From positions 62,001 to 126,000 of the forward strand of contig CAWDJJ010000003.1 in the NCBI GenBank assembly GCA_963802635.1: a stretch of 64,000 nucleotides of DNA, given 5' to 3'. Numbering within the stretch: position 1 is the first letter of the stretch; each line of letters opens with the position of its first letter. This DNA is from CAVTLG01 sp963802635 (lineage in GTDB: Bacteria > Chloroflexota > Ktedonobacteria > Ktedonobacterales > Ktedonobacteraceae). Shown in pieces: positions 25,305-33,459 of this stretch. The position numbers and the translations under genes were made by a program. Under the pieces are notes generated by a model. That model made no database searches, had not been told where the DNA came from, and worked only from the letters and a program-made list of their open reading frames with translations.

Positions 25305-25466
25305 ATGGCACACTGTCCCGAATGTGACGCTGATGTCAGCGTAAAAGAGTTAATTGTTGGCGAAATCGTGTTCTGTTCTGACTGTAATGCTGAACTGGAA
25401 GTCATCAGTGTAGAGCATCCTGAAGTTGCCCTGGCCCCGCAGGTCGAGGAAGATTGGGGAGAATAA
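25305..25466 (+). CDS. lysW: LysW, alpha-aminoadipate/lysine amino-group carrier protein
   Basis: 53 residues after GAGGAGAAAG. The carrier protein of the AAA lysine pathway: alpha-aminoadipate is linked by its amino group to the C-terminal Glu of LysW, which protects it from cyclisation. Seen: a zinc-binding pair CPEC (residues 4-7) and CSDC (24-27) and the family's invariant C-terminal end EDWGE. Acidic overall, as expected of a carrier. First gene of the operon and followed 4 bases later by lysX. It is too short for many ORF callers. Confidence 0.95.
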   Translation: MAHCPECDADVSVKELIVGEIVFCSDCNAELEVISVEHPEVALAPQVEEDWGE

Positions 25467-25470
25467 CCCT

Positions 25471-26334
25471 ATGCGTCTGGCTATCCTGACATCGCGGATT
25501 CGCGTCGAAGAGAAATTGCTGATTGAGGCTTTGCGGCAACGCGCAGTCGAGTTCGATCTGGTAGATGATGGCGAACTGCTGCTGGACCTGGCGCAGCCTG
25601 CTGAGCTCTGGCAAGCTTATGATGCCGTATTCTGTCGCAGCGTCAGCCAGACTCGCGCTCTGGCTGTCCTCTACGTGCTGGAGCATTGGGGTATTCCAGT
25701 GTTCAACTCAGCCGCCGTCACTGCTACATGCAACGACAAACTACTGACCACGCTGGCTTTGCTGCGCGCAGGCGTTCCGGTGCCACGTACGCTGCTAGCC
25801 TTTGATGCCGAGCATGCGGTCGTTGCAGTCGAGGAGTTGGGCTATCCAGCAGTGCTCAAGCCAGTCACAGGCTCGTGGGGACGTTTGCTGGCACGCGTCA
25901 ATGATCGCGATGCGGCGGAGGCCGTGGTTGAGCATCAGGAGACACTTGGTTCATATCAACATCACATTCATTATGTGCAGCAATATATCGAAAAACCACT
26001 ACGTGATATTCGCGCGTTTGTCGTTGGAAATCGCACTATCTGTGCCATCTATCGTACGAGTGAGCATTGGGTCACGAATACCGCGCGCGGTGCCGTCACC
26101 AGCAATTGTCCCGTGACGCCTGAGTTGGATGAACTGTGTATGCGGGCGGCGCAAGCGGTTGGCGGCGGTATCCTGGCGGTTGACCTGCTGGAAGATCCTG
26201 AGCAGGGCTTGCTGGTCAACGAAATCAACGCCACGATGGAGTTTCGCAACAGTATCGCACCAACCGGTGTGAATATTCCGCAAGAAATGTTGGACTATGT
26301 GGTGAGTAGTGTACGCGGGAGGGTGATGCTATGA
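25471..26334 (+). CDS. lysX: LysX, LysW-alpha-aminoadipate ligase (ATP-grasp)
   Basis: 287 residues from the ATG at 25471 (MRLAILTSRIRVEEK). It joins the amino group of alpha-aminoadipate to the C-terminal Glu of LysW using ATP. Seen: the RimK-type ATP-grasp fold, with FNSAAVTATCNDKLLTTLAL (about 87-106), YPAVLKPVTGSWGRLLARV, the FVVGNRTICAIYRTS strand and the metal-binding end LVNEINATMEFRNS. ArgX versus LysX specificity is not fully visible, but the operon of homocitrate synthase and homoisocitrate dehydrogenase argues for lysine. Start overlaps nothing; the stop overlaps the lysY ATG by 4 bases. Confidence 0.92.
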   Translation: MRLAILTSRIRVEEKLLIEALRQRAVEFDLVDDGELLLDLAQPAELWQAYDAVFCRSVSQTRALAVLYVLEHWGIPVFNSAAVTATCNDKLLTTLALLRAGVPVPRTLLAFDAEHAVVAVEELGYPAVLKPVTGSWGRLLARVNDRDAAEAVVEHQETLGSYQHHIHYVQQYIEKPLRDIRAFVVGNRTICAIYRTSEHWVTNTARGAVTSNCPVTPELDELCMRAAQAVGGGILAVDLLEDPEQGLLVNEINATMEFRNSIAPTGVNIPQEMLDYVVSSVRGRVML

Positions 26335-27392
26335 GCCGAGTACGTGCTGCAATAGTCGGTGGGTCCGGCTACACAGGCGGTGAACTGGCACGTTTGTTGC
26401 TCTTCCATCCGCAGGTCGAGTTGACGCAGGTGGCATCGAGCAGCCATGCCGGACATTTCCTGCATAGCACCCACCCTAATCTGCGCAAACTGACGACGCT
26501 ACGCTACTGCCATCCAGACGATCTGGCTTCGTGTGACGTTGTCTTCCTGTGCTTACCGCACGGGGCATCTTCAGAGGTGATTGAGCGCTACCGCAGCCTG
26601 GCACCGCGTGTGATCGACCTGGCCGGTGATTTTCGCTTACGTTCAGCCGATCTCTATCAGCGCTGGTATGGTCACGCTCACAAGATGCCACACCTGCTAT
26701 CTGAAGCAGTCTACGGACTACCAGAACTCCATCGTGAGGAACTACCAGAAGCGACGCTGGTCAGCGGAACAGGCTGTATGGCAACCACGGCGATCCTGGG
26801 CCTGGCACCATTGTACCGGGCGAACATCGTAGATCGCAGCATTCCGTTGATCGTCGAGGCGAAAGTTGGCTCCTCGGCAGCCGGAGCGACACCGGGCGCG
26901 AGTAGCCATCATCCCGACCGCAGCGGCGCAGTCCGCTCCTTTGAACCGACCGGTCATCGCCATAGCGCCGAACTCATTCAGGAACTCGGACAGGTCGGCG
27001 GCGGTGAACTGGCTCAGACGGTAGCTTTCTCCGCGACAGCTATCGAGCTGGTGCGCGGTATTCTGGTCACGGCCCATGTCTTTACGAAAGAGAGCCTGGA
27101 CGAGCGGGCGTTGTGGCGCATCTACCGCGAGGCATATCAACGCGAACCATTTATACGTCTGGTCAAGGAACGCAGCGGCGTCTACCGCTATCCTGAACCG
27201 AAGATCTTAGCGGGCAGCAACTTCTGTGATATTGGTTTTGAGCTTGATGTGGAGCAGCGCAGAATTGTCGTGATGGCAGCCCTGGATAATTTGATGAAGG
27301 GTGCGGCTGGCAATAGCGTACAGGCACTCAATTGTATGTTCGGTTGGGAAGAGACGTCAGGCTTGAGTTTTCCTGGTTTGCATCCTATTTAA
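26331..27392 (+). CDS. lysY: LysY, LysW-gamma-L-alpha-aminoadipyl-6-phosphate reductase (ArgC family)
   Basis: 353 residues, starting in an ATGA overlap with lysX. NADPH-dependent reduction of LysW-bound aminoadipyl phosphate to the semialdehyde; homologous to ArgC. Seen: nucleotide-binding AAIVGGSGYTGGELARLLL (about 6-24), VVFLCLPHGASSEV, catalytic Cys in VSGTGCMATTAILGLAPL (about 143-160), GATPGASSHHPDRS, and the closing DNLMKGAAGNSVQALN. Length fits. lysZ would normally follow directly; instead a 1.5-kb IS4 element is inserted after its stop. Confidence 0.93.
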   Translation: MSRVRAAIVGGSGYTGGELARLLLFHPQVELTQVASSSHAGHFLHSTHPNLRKLTTLRYCHPDDLASCDVVFLCLPHGASSEVIERYRSLAPRVIDLAGDFRLRSADLYQRWYGHAHKMPHLLSEAVYGLPELHREELPEATLVSGTGCMATTAILGLAPLYRANIVDRSIPLIVEAKVGSSAAGATPGASSHHPDRSGAVRSFEPTGHRHSAELIQELGQVGGGELAQTVAFSATAIELVRGILVTAHVFTKESLDERALWRIYREAYQREPFIRLVKERSGVYRYPEPKILAGSNFCDIGFELDVEQRRIVVMAALDNLMKGAAGNSVQALNCMFGWEETSGLSFPGLHPI

Positions 27393-27445
27393 TAGAATGT
27401 TTGTTTATTTCTGTTGGTGAAATGGGTAGGGGCGGTGCTTGCCTC

Positions 27446-28965
27446 ATGCGTTGATACTAAATAAGAAACCAGAGAGAAAGGGAGGACAAAATGGCGAAAT
27501 CTCTTGCGTGGAGGGGAGAAAAGGAGGACAATCTTTTCATACATAAATTTCTCCGAAAAGGAAGGTCCTCCATGAAACATTCTATCGCATCGACGCAAGA
27601 GGAGATGCCCAAGAGTCCGGCCAATCAGATCATTGCCCTTCTGCTCAACGTGCTGTCTGCGGGATCGGTGAGTGCTCCGACCACGGCAGTCACGCGTGGA
27701 CGGGGACGTCCAGCCACCTTGTCTCATGATCATCTCTGGCTGGCGATGCTGCAGACAATGCTGCAAGGGTCCACCAGCTTTGCCAGTCTTTGGCGCTTGA
27801 TTACCTGGACCGGGATCGGCCATCTGCCTATCCTGGATCTGACGCGTGACGCGGTGCGCAAACGCTTGCTGCACGCCAAGCTGGACTCCTTGCACGACCT
27901 GCTCGCGCGGGTCAGTCAGGCAGTGTTGCCTTGGACGACTCAGGTGCAAGACCGGGACCTGGCTCCCTTCGCGACCCGCATCCTGGCGTTGGATCAAAGT
28001 ACGCTCGATGCGGTCCGGCGTACCTGCCAGGACGTGCGTGAAGAGCCAGTGGAGAGTGCCCGCTTGCTGGTGGGCAAACTGGCCGCCCTCTTCGATATCC
28101 AGCGACAGCAGTGGGTGCGCGTGCTCTTTCGAGAGGATGTCTTTGCCAATGAGAAGCTCTTCGTCGAAGAACTGCTGGCTGGCATCCAAAAAGGAACCCT
28201 CATCCTGGCAGATCTGGGCTATTTCAGCTTCGCGTGGTTCGATTGGCTCACCGATCAGGGCTATTGGTGGCTTTCGCGGATGCGGGGAAAGACCTCCTAC
28301 CAGATCGTGCATGTCTTCGTGCAGCAAGGCACGACCTTGGATGCGCTTATCTGGCTGGGGGCCTACAACGCAGATAAAGCCAAGCATCTGGTGCGCTTGA
28401 TCCAGTTTGAGCATGCTGGGATCTGCTATCGCTACGTGACCAATGTGCGAGACCCGGCGTTGCTGAGCATGAGTGATGCCGCCCGTTTGTATGCTCGCCG
28501 ATGGGATATCGAGTTGGCTTTCAAAATGCTCAAAGGGGAGTTGGGTCTGCACCTGTGGTGGTCGAGCTTTCCCATCCTGGTGCTCCAACAACTCTTGTGC
28601 GCCTTCATCCTGGCTCAAATCCTGCATGCCTTGCACCTGCGGGTGGCCGCAGAGGCGGGCGTGGAACTCTTTGCGGTCTCCTTGCCGGTGCTGGTCAAGC
28701 TGCTGGCTCACGCCCCGGCACGAGCCATGGGAGAGAGCCTGTGCAGTTTGTTGGTGCGCAAAGGCCACCAGCAGGGACTTATCCGCCCTTCTCGACGCTA
28801 TCAACCCATCGTCCCGGCCTTGCTTGAACCCTACCTGCCTGCTCCTGCTGACCTGGTGTGCGTCAGGAAGGAGCGCTATGGTAGGCGCAAATGCGAGCCT
28901 CGTTCCCATCGTCCGTGCTTTCAACCGCGTTTTTTCTCTTTCTTTTTGATTTAGTATCAACGTAT
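27446..28965 (+). mobile_element. IS4-family insertion sequence, 1520 bp, 11-bp target duplication
   Basis: Terminal inverted repeats of about 16 bp: ATGCGTTGATACTAAAT at the left (27446) and its near-complement ATTTAGTATCAACGTAT at the right (to 28965). Flanked by an 11-bp direct repeat GTGCTTGCCTC (27435-27445 and 28966-28976), as expected for IS4 (10-12 bp). One transposase gene. It has landed within the lysine operon, between lysY and lysZ, in the same orientation as the operon, so read-through may still reach lysZ. Confidence 0.92.
27491..28954 (+). CDS. IS4-family DDE transposase
   Basis: 487 residues from the ATG at 27491, with GGGAGGAC upstream; Met at 27572 is an alternative with AAGGAAGG. 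DDE/RNase-H fold transposase: first Asp in RILALDQSTLDA, second Asp in LILADLGYFSF, and the IS4 signature YARRWDIELAFKMLK (Y-2-R-3-E-6-K) with the catalytic Glu. The long C-terminal part fits the IS4 group. Catalyses excision and insertion of its own element as a hairpin-forming cut-and-paste. All catalytic motifs are intact and there is no internal stop, so it looks active or recently active. It has a very long antisense open frame on the minus strand, treated as a shadow. Confidence 0.93.
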   Translation: MAKSLAWRGEKEDNLFIHKFLRKGRSSMKHSIASTQEEMPKSPANQIIALLLNVLSAGSVSAPTTAVTRGRGRPATLSHDHLWLAMLQTMLQGSTSFASLWRLITWTGIGHLPILDLTRDAVRKRLLHAKLDSLHDLLARVSQAVLPWTTQVQDRDLAPFATRILALDQSTLDAVRRTCQDVREEPVESARLLVGKLAALFDIQRQQWVRVLFREDVFANEKLFVEELLAGIQKGTLILADLGYFSFAWFDWLTDQGYWWLSRMRGKTSYQIVHVFVQQGTTLDALIWLGAYNADKAKHLVRLIQFEHAGICYRYVTNVRDPALLSMSDAARLYARRWDIELAFKMLKGELGLHLWWSSFPILVLQQLLCAFILAQILHALHLRVAAEAGVELFAVSLPVLVKLLAHAPARAMGESLCSLLVRKGHQQGLIRPSRRYQPIVPALLEPYLPAPADLVCVRKERYGRRKCEPRSHRPCFQPRFFSFFLI

Positions 28966-29055
28966 GTGCTTGCCTCCGCCCGAGGGCGCACGCGAGGTGA
29001 CGCCCCTACCCGTTGGCCGATTGTTGTGTTGGCATAGTTGAGAACGGAGTACACG

Positions 29056-29922
29056 ATGACACTTGTAATAAAGATTGGTGGCGCAGCCGGTGTCACCACC
29101 GAAAATATTCTACGAGAGGTCGCGCAATATGTGGCCGATGGGCAGCGTGTGGTCTTACTGCATGGTGGCTCTGATCTCACCAACACCCTTTCAGAGCAAC
29201 TGGGCCATAGCGTCCGCATGATCGCCTCTCCCAGCGGTATGACCAGTCGCTATACCGATAGCGAGACGCTACGTATCTTCGCGATGGCCGTCGCCGGACA
29301 GATCAATACCGAACTGGTTGCTTCTTTACAGCAACGGCAGGTGAACGCCTTCGGTCTGGCTGGTATTGATGGCAGATTGCTTGTTGCCAGACGCAAAGCC
29401 GTTGTGCGCTCAGTCACGCCCGAGGGACGTGTACAGATCTTGCGCGACGACTATACCGGGCAGATCGAGCAGGTAAACAGTACATTGCTAGAACAATTGC
29501 TGGATCTGGGCTATACACCGGTCATCGCTCCACTTGCGCTGAGCCACGAGGGCGAGCGCTTGAATGTGGACGGTGATCGAGCAGCGGCAGCGGTGGCCTC
29601 GGCCCTACACGCAGATGCACTGATCATCATGACTAACGTTGCAGGTCTGCTAGCCGATCCGCAAGATGCCAACACGCTCATTCGCAATATCCCAGCCGAC
29701 CAGCTAGACCGCTACATGACATACGCGCGGGGGCGCATGCGCAAGAAACTTTTAGGAGCACAAGAGGCATTGCAAGGAGGTGTTGCACGGGTCTGCATTG
29801 GTAGCGCCTCGTTGCGTGCCGTGCTGCATGGAGCTGGCACCACGATCTCGCGGATTGCCAGTGAGCAGGGTCGTCAGCAGCCAGTTGCTCCTCTGCGCGA
29901 AATGGTTTCGCTCAATTCATGA
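29056..29922 (+). CDS. lysZ: LysZ, LysW-aminoadipate 6-kinase (ArgB family)
   Basis: 288 residues from the ATG at 29056 (MTLVIKIGGAAGV), preceded by GGAG; the frame is open from 29038. Phosphorylates the side-chain carboxyl of LysW-bound aminoadipate with ATP. Amino-acid kinase fold: LVIKIGGAAG (phosphate-binding), RVVLLHGGSDLTN, the YTPVIAPLALSHEG stretch, NVDGDRAAAAVASAL (substrate site) and the C-terminal GRMRKKLLGAQEAL. Homologous to N-acetylglutamate kinase. In register with the operon, 20 bases before lysJK, and separated from lysY by the IS4 element. Confidence 0.92.
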   Translation: MTLVIKIGGAAGVTTENILREVAQYVADGQRVVLLHGGSDLTNTLSEQLGHSVRMIASPSGMTSRYTDSETLRIFAMAVAGQINTELVASLQQRQVNAFGLAGIDGRLLVARRKAVVRSVTPEGRVQILRDDYTGQIEQVNSTLLEQLLDLGYTPVIAPLALSHEGERLNVDGDRAAAAVASALHADALIIMTNVAGLLADPQDANTLIRNIPADQLDRYMTYARGRMRKKLLGAQEALQGGVARVCIGSASLRAVLHGAGTTISRIASEQGRQQPVAPLREMVSLNS

Positions 29923-29941
29923 CTGCAGGAAGGAAGCTCAG

Positions 29942-32314
29942 ATGAGCACATTTATTGATTTGGCACACAACGCAATTGAGAGTAGCGCACAGGATGGGTC
30001 CATGCAAGCTATCATAAATCAGGAAGATTGCTATACCAGCGGCGTGTATGGGAAGCGCGCGGTTGCTATTGTGCGCGGCCAGGGCGCGTTGCTGTGGGAC
30101 GTCGAGGGACGCGAATATATCGATTGCGCCGCAGGTCATGGTGTAGCGAACATCGGTCACGGACGTAGTGAAATCGCGGCGGCTCTGGCAGCCCAGGCGC
30201 AACGTCTCATTACCTGCCCTGAGATTCTCTACAACGATATGCGTGCACGTTTACTTGAACGCCTGGCGCAGATCACGCCGCCAGACTTGACGCATGCCTT
30301 TCTCTGTAACAGCGGTACCGAAGCCGTCGAGGGTGCGTTCAAATTCGCACGTCTGGCAACCGGGCGCACGGGTATCGTTGCCACGCTACGTGGCTTCCAC
30401 GGTCGCAGCATGGGCGCGCTCTCAGCAACCTGGGAGCCGCACTATCGCGAACCATTTGCACCACTGATACCGGACGTCACGCATATCCGCTACAACAACC
30501 TGGCCGCCGCCGAGTCAGCTATCAGCGACCAGACCGCTGCAGTCATTATTGAGCTAATACAGGCCGAGGGTGGTGTCCATGTTGCCAACGATGGGTACGT
30601 GCAAGGGCTGGCGGCGCTCTGTCGTGAGCGTGGAGCCTTACTGATCGTTGATGAGGTGCAAACAGGCTTTGGTCGCACGGGCAGCCTCTTTGCTTGCAAT
30701 CACTACAACTTGCAGCCAGATATCCTCTGTCTGGCGAAATCGCTGGCGGGTGGTATCCCTATGGGGGCTGTCTGCCTGGGACCGCGTGTGATGCAGAGTG
30801 GGCGCGTCGTCAAGGGCGTGCATGGCAGTACCTTTGGTGGCAATCCGCTAGCTTGTGCAGCAGCTCTCGCCACACTCGATATCATTGAGCGGGAAGCCCT
30901 GGCCGAACGTGCCGCCGCTCTGGGTGTTTACGCACTTGAACGTTTGCATGCCTATCATTCGCCATTTATTCGCGAAGTACGCGGTCGCGGTCTGTTGCTT
31001 GGTATTGAATTGAGTCGGCGTGTGCAGCCCTATCTCGAAGTACTCGCTGAGCGTGGCGTCCTGGCTCTGCCTGCGGGACCAAATGTGCTCCGTCTGTTGC
31101 CTCCGCTCGTGATTACCAGGGAGCAACTGGATCGGGCGCTGGATATCATCGAGGACGTGCTAGCGGGACCACCTCAACAGTCAGGGCATCCTGCCGTTGC
31201 GCCAACAGTAGTGCCGATTGAACTGCCAGAAGTTGCCTTATTGCTGAACATGGTAACTATTCCAAGCCTCTCGCGCCAGGAGGGTGCGCTCGCGCATGCC
31301 ATGGTTGAGCAAGCGCAGCAGATGGGCCTGCACGCCTATGTCGATGAAGTTGGTAACTTTGTCGCTAGTACCCATCCACAGCAAGAGCTAGCGGGTCATC
31401 AACCGGTCGTGCTCCTTGGACACATGGACACCTTTCCCGGCAATATCCCCGTCAGATTAGTCGATGGCGTGCTCTACGGACGTGGTGCCGTTGATGCCAA
31501 AGGACCGTTGGCCGCGTTTGTCTGCGCCGCCGCTCGTGTGGCCCGTGCAGACATAGCAGCACGACCAATCGTGGTCGTGGGAGCCGTTGAAGAAGAAGCT
31601 GCCACCTCACGGGGTGCGCGTGGCGTCATCTCACGCTATCAGCCTTGCGCCTGCATTATTGGTGAGCCGAGCAGCAGCCAGGCCGTCACCATCGGCTACA
31701 AAGGACGCTTGCTGGTCAATGGACGGGTCGCCTATCCTTTGAGCCATAGCGCGGGACCGCTACAGAGCAGCAATGAGGTCGCGGTAGCCTTCTGGGAACG
31801 TGTACGTCGTCATGCCAGCGAGTGGAATCACGAGCACGCGGGCGACTCGGCTTTTGCCGCACTCCAGCCCTCGCTACGCAGCATCAACAGTGAGCAAGAT
31901 GGTCTGGAGGAGCGCACGCATTTCCTCATCGGCTATCGTCTGCCACCCTCTTACGATAGCGCAGTTCTGCGCATACAATTGGAACGCTGGGCCTATGAAT
32001 ATGACATCAAACTCAGCTTTTCAGGAGAAGAACGCGCCTTCCAATCCACCCGCCAGACGCCCCTGGCACGCGCATTTATCGCCGCTCTGCGCGCTACTGG
32101 CGTGAACCCGAGCTTTAAGTATAAAACGGGCACATCAGATATGAACGTTGTGGGACCAGTATGGGGCGACAACATCGTCGCATATGGGCCAGGGACTCTG
32201 CGCCTCGATCATACGCCTCAGGAGCATATACGCATTACTGAGTACACCCATGCCATTGATGTCCTTGAACTGGTGCTGACCGCACTTGTAGCGCAAAAGG
32301 AAATCGCCTTATGA
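29942..32314 (+). CDS. lysJK: LysJ-LysK fusion: LysW-lysine aminotransferase joined to LysW-lysine deacylase
   Basis: 790 residues from the ATG at 29942 (GGAAGG 10 bases upstream; a longer frame from 29780 overlaps lysZ). Residues 1 to about 410 are a class III PLP aminotransferase (LysJ, ArgD-like): NSGTEAVEGAFKFAR, catalytic Asp237 (IVDEVQTGFGRTG) and Lys266 (LAKSLAGGIPMG). Residues about 425-790 are an M20 metallopeptidase-type deacylase (LysK, ArgE-like): LLGHMDTFPG with His494 and Asp496, GRGAVDAKGP (Asp518), VGAVEEEAATS (Glu551/552) and a C-terminal TSDMNVVG. A Pro-rich linker (about 408-424) joins them. They are separate genes in the known pathway, so this is a real fusion, with no frame break between. 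It would pass the carrier-bound product directly from aminotransferase to deacylase. Stop overlaps the next start. Confidence 0.92.
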   Translation: MSTFIDLAHNAIESSAQDGSMQAIINQEDCYTSGVYGKRAVAIVRGQGALLWDVEGREYIDCAAGHGVANIGHGRSEIAAALAAQAQRLITCPEILYNDMRARLLERLAQITPPDLTHAFLCNSGTEAVEGAFKFARLATGRTGIVATLRGFHGRSMGALSATWEPHYREPFAPLIPDVTHIRYNNLAAAESAISDQTAAVIIELIQAEGGVHVANDGYVQGLAALCRERGALLIVDEVQTGFGRTGSLFACNHYNLQPDILCLAKSLAGGIPMGAVCLGPRVMQSGRVVKGVHGSTFGGNPLACAAALATLDIIEREALAERAAALGVYALERLHAYHSPFIREVRGRGLLLGIELSRRVQPYLEVLAERGVLALPAGPNVLRLLPPLVITREQLDRALDIIEDVLAGPPQQSGHPAVAPTVVPIELPEVALLLNMVTIPSLSRQEGALAHAMVEQAQQMGLHAYVDEVGNFVASTHPQQELAGHQPVVLLGHMDTFPGNIPVRLVDGVLYGRGAVDAKGPLAAFVCAAARVARADIAARPIVVVGAVEEEAATSRGARGVISRYQPCACIIGEPSSSQAVTIGYKGRLLVNGRVAYPLSHSAGPLQSSNEVAVAFWERVRRHASEWNHEHAGDSAFAALQPSLRSINSEQDGLEERTHFLIGYRLPPSYDSAVLRIQLERWAYEYDIKLSFSGEERAFQSTRQTPLARAFIAALRATGVNPSFKYKTGTSDMNVVGPVWGDNIVAYGPGTLRLDHTPQEHIRITEYTHAIDVLELVLTALVAQKEIAL

Positions 32315-33459
32315 GATCACTTGCTATTCTTGACTCCACATTCCGCGAGGGAGAGCAGTTTGCTAAAACGTTCTTTACGTTAGAGCAGCGCCTGACTATC
32401 GCGCGCTTGCTGGACGCATTGGGGGTCCCGCTGATCGAGGTGCCAGCGCCTAGCAACTCGCCCGATACGCAGCAAGCGGTGCAGGCTCTATGTGCGTTGC
32501 ATCTGCGTGCGCACATTGTCGCGCATGTGCGTTGCGTCGAAGCTGACGTAGCAGCCGCGTTGGACTCGCCCGTGTATGGCCTGAACCTGTTCTTTGGCAC
32601 TTCCAGTGAATTGCGTACGCACAGCCACGGTCGCCGCATTGACCAGATTACGACCGAGGCTGTGCCACTGATCAGACGTATTCGCGCGGCTGGACGCTAT
32701 GTACGTTTCTCAGCCGAAGACGCGTTCCGCAGTGATCTGGTAGATCTACTGACGGTCTTTGACGCTGTGGTAGAAGCGGGTGTGCAGCGCATTGGCTTGC
32801 CGGACACGGTTGGTATCGCCACGCCGCGTCAGGTTGAGCAACTGGTGCGCCTGTGCACTGACCGTTATCCTGATGTTGGCATCGAATTTCACGGACACAA
32901 CGATACTGGTTGCGCGATAGCTAATACAATTGCCGCGTTTGAGGGCGGCGCAGACTGCCTGGACGTGACGGTGCTGGGAATCGGTGAGCGCAATGGTATC
33001 GCCTCGCTCAGTGGCATCATCGCGCAATTATATATGCACTATCCTGCCCTGCTCGCCGGTTACGATCTGACGCAGCTTGCTGCGCTTGATAGCTATGTGG
33101 CCGACAATCTGGGTATGGCTATTCCTTTTAATATGCCAATCACCGCGCCGAACGCGTTTACGCACCGGGCTGGTATTCACACCAAAGCCGTCTTACACGA
33201 TCCACGGGCCTATGAGGTGCTCAATCCAGCCGATTTTGGCCTGGTGCGCCGCGTCGACGTGGGCTCGCGCATCACGGGACGCCACGCGGTCGGGCATCGC
33301 GCCGCAGTTCTGGGCTTTACGCTTACTGCCGATGAAATCGTACAACTTACGACGGCCCTCAGATCGCGTGCCGAAAACGGTGCGCTGAGTGATGAGGAAG
33401 TTGATACATTTATCCAATCATGGTATCAGGAGAAAGGGACACTCGTATGGGAACGCTAG
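32311..33459 (+). CDS. homocitrate synthase (AAA lysine pathway)
   Basis: 382 residues, ATGA overlap with lysJK. Condenses acetyl-CoA with 2-oxoglutarate to homocitrate, the first committed step. DRE-TIM barrel family: ILDSTFREGEQFAKTF (about 5-20, metal-binding Asp and catalytic Arg), RFSAEDAFRSD, IEFHGHNDTGCAIAN with HxH metal ligands and TVLGIGERNGIASL. Homologous to isopropylmalate and citramalate synthases, but length (no long C-terminal regulatory domain) and the operon favour homocitrate synthase. Feedback regulation by lysine may therefore differ; control appears to be by T-box. Stop overlaps the next start by 13 bases. Confidence 0.9.
   Translation: MRSLAILDSTFREGEQFAKTFFTLEQRLTIARLLDALGVPLIEVPAPSNSPDTQQAVQALCALHLRAHIVAHVRCVEADVAAALDSPVYGLNLFFGTSSELRTHSHGRRIDQITTEAVPLIRRIRAAGRYVRFSAEDAFRSDLVDLLTVFDAVVEAGVQRIGLPDTVGIATPRQVEQLVRLCTDRYPDVGIEFHGHNDTGCAIANTIAAFEGGADCLDVTVLGIGERNGIASLSGIIAQLYMHYPALLAGYDLTQLAALDSYVADNLGMAIPFNMPITAPNAFTHRAGIHTKAVLHDPRAYEVLNPADFGLVRRVDVGSRITGRHAVGHRAAVLGFTLTADEIVQLTTALRSRAENGALSDEEVDTFIQSWYQEKGTLVWER

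Larger units (their letters stand above)
27424..29011. repeat. GGGTAGGGGC-family element split by the IS4 insertion
   Basis: GGGTAGGGGC (27424-27433) and its exact complement GCCCCTACCC (29002-29011) are the ends of a palindromic element. Removing the IS and one target copy restores about 57 bases similar to the elements at 24832-24957. The IS4 copy lies in its middle, so the palindrome is older than the IS. Confidence 0.75.

Noticed and set aside
27389..28960. A 523-codon open frame antisense to the IS4 transposase
   Set aside because: Low-complexity His/Gln/Arg-rich translation with no family match, wholly opposite a transposase with all catalytic motifs; a shadow of its codon use.
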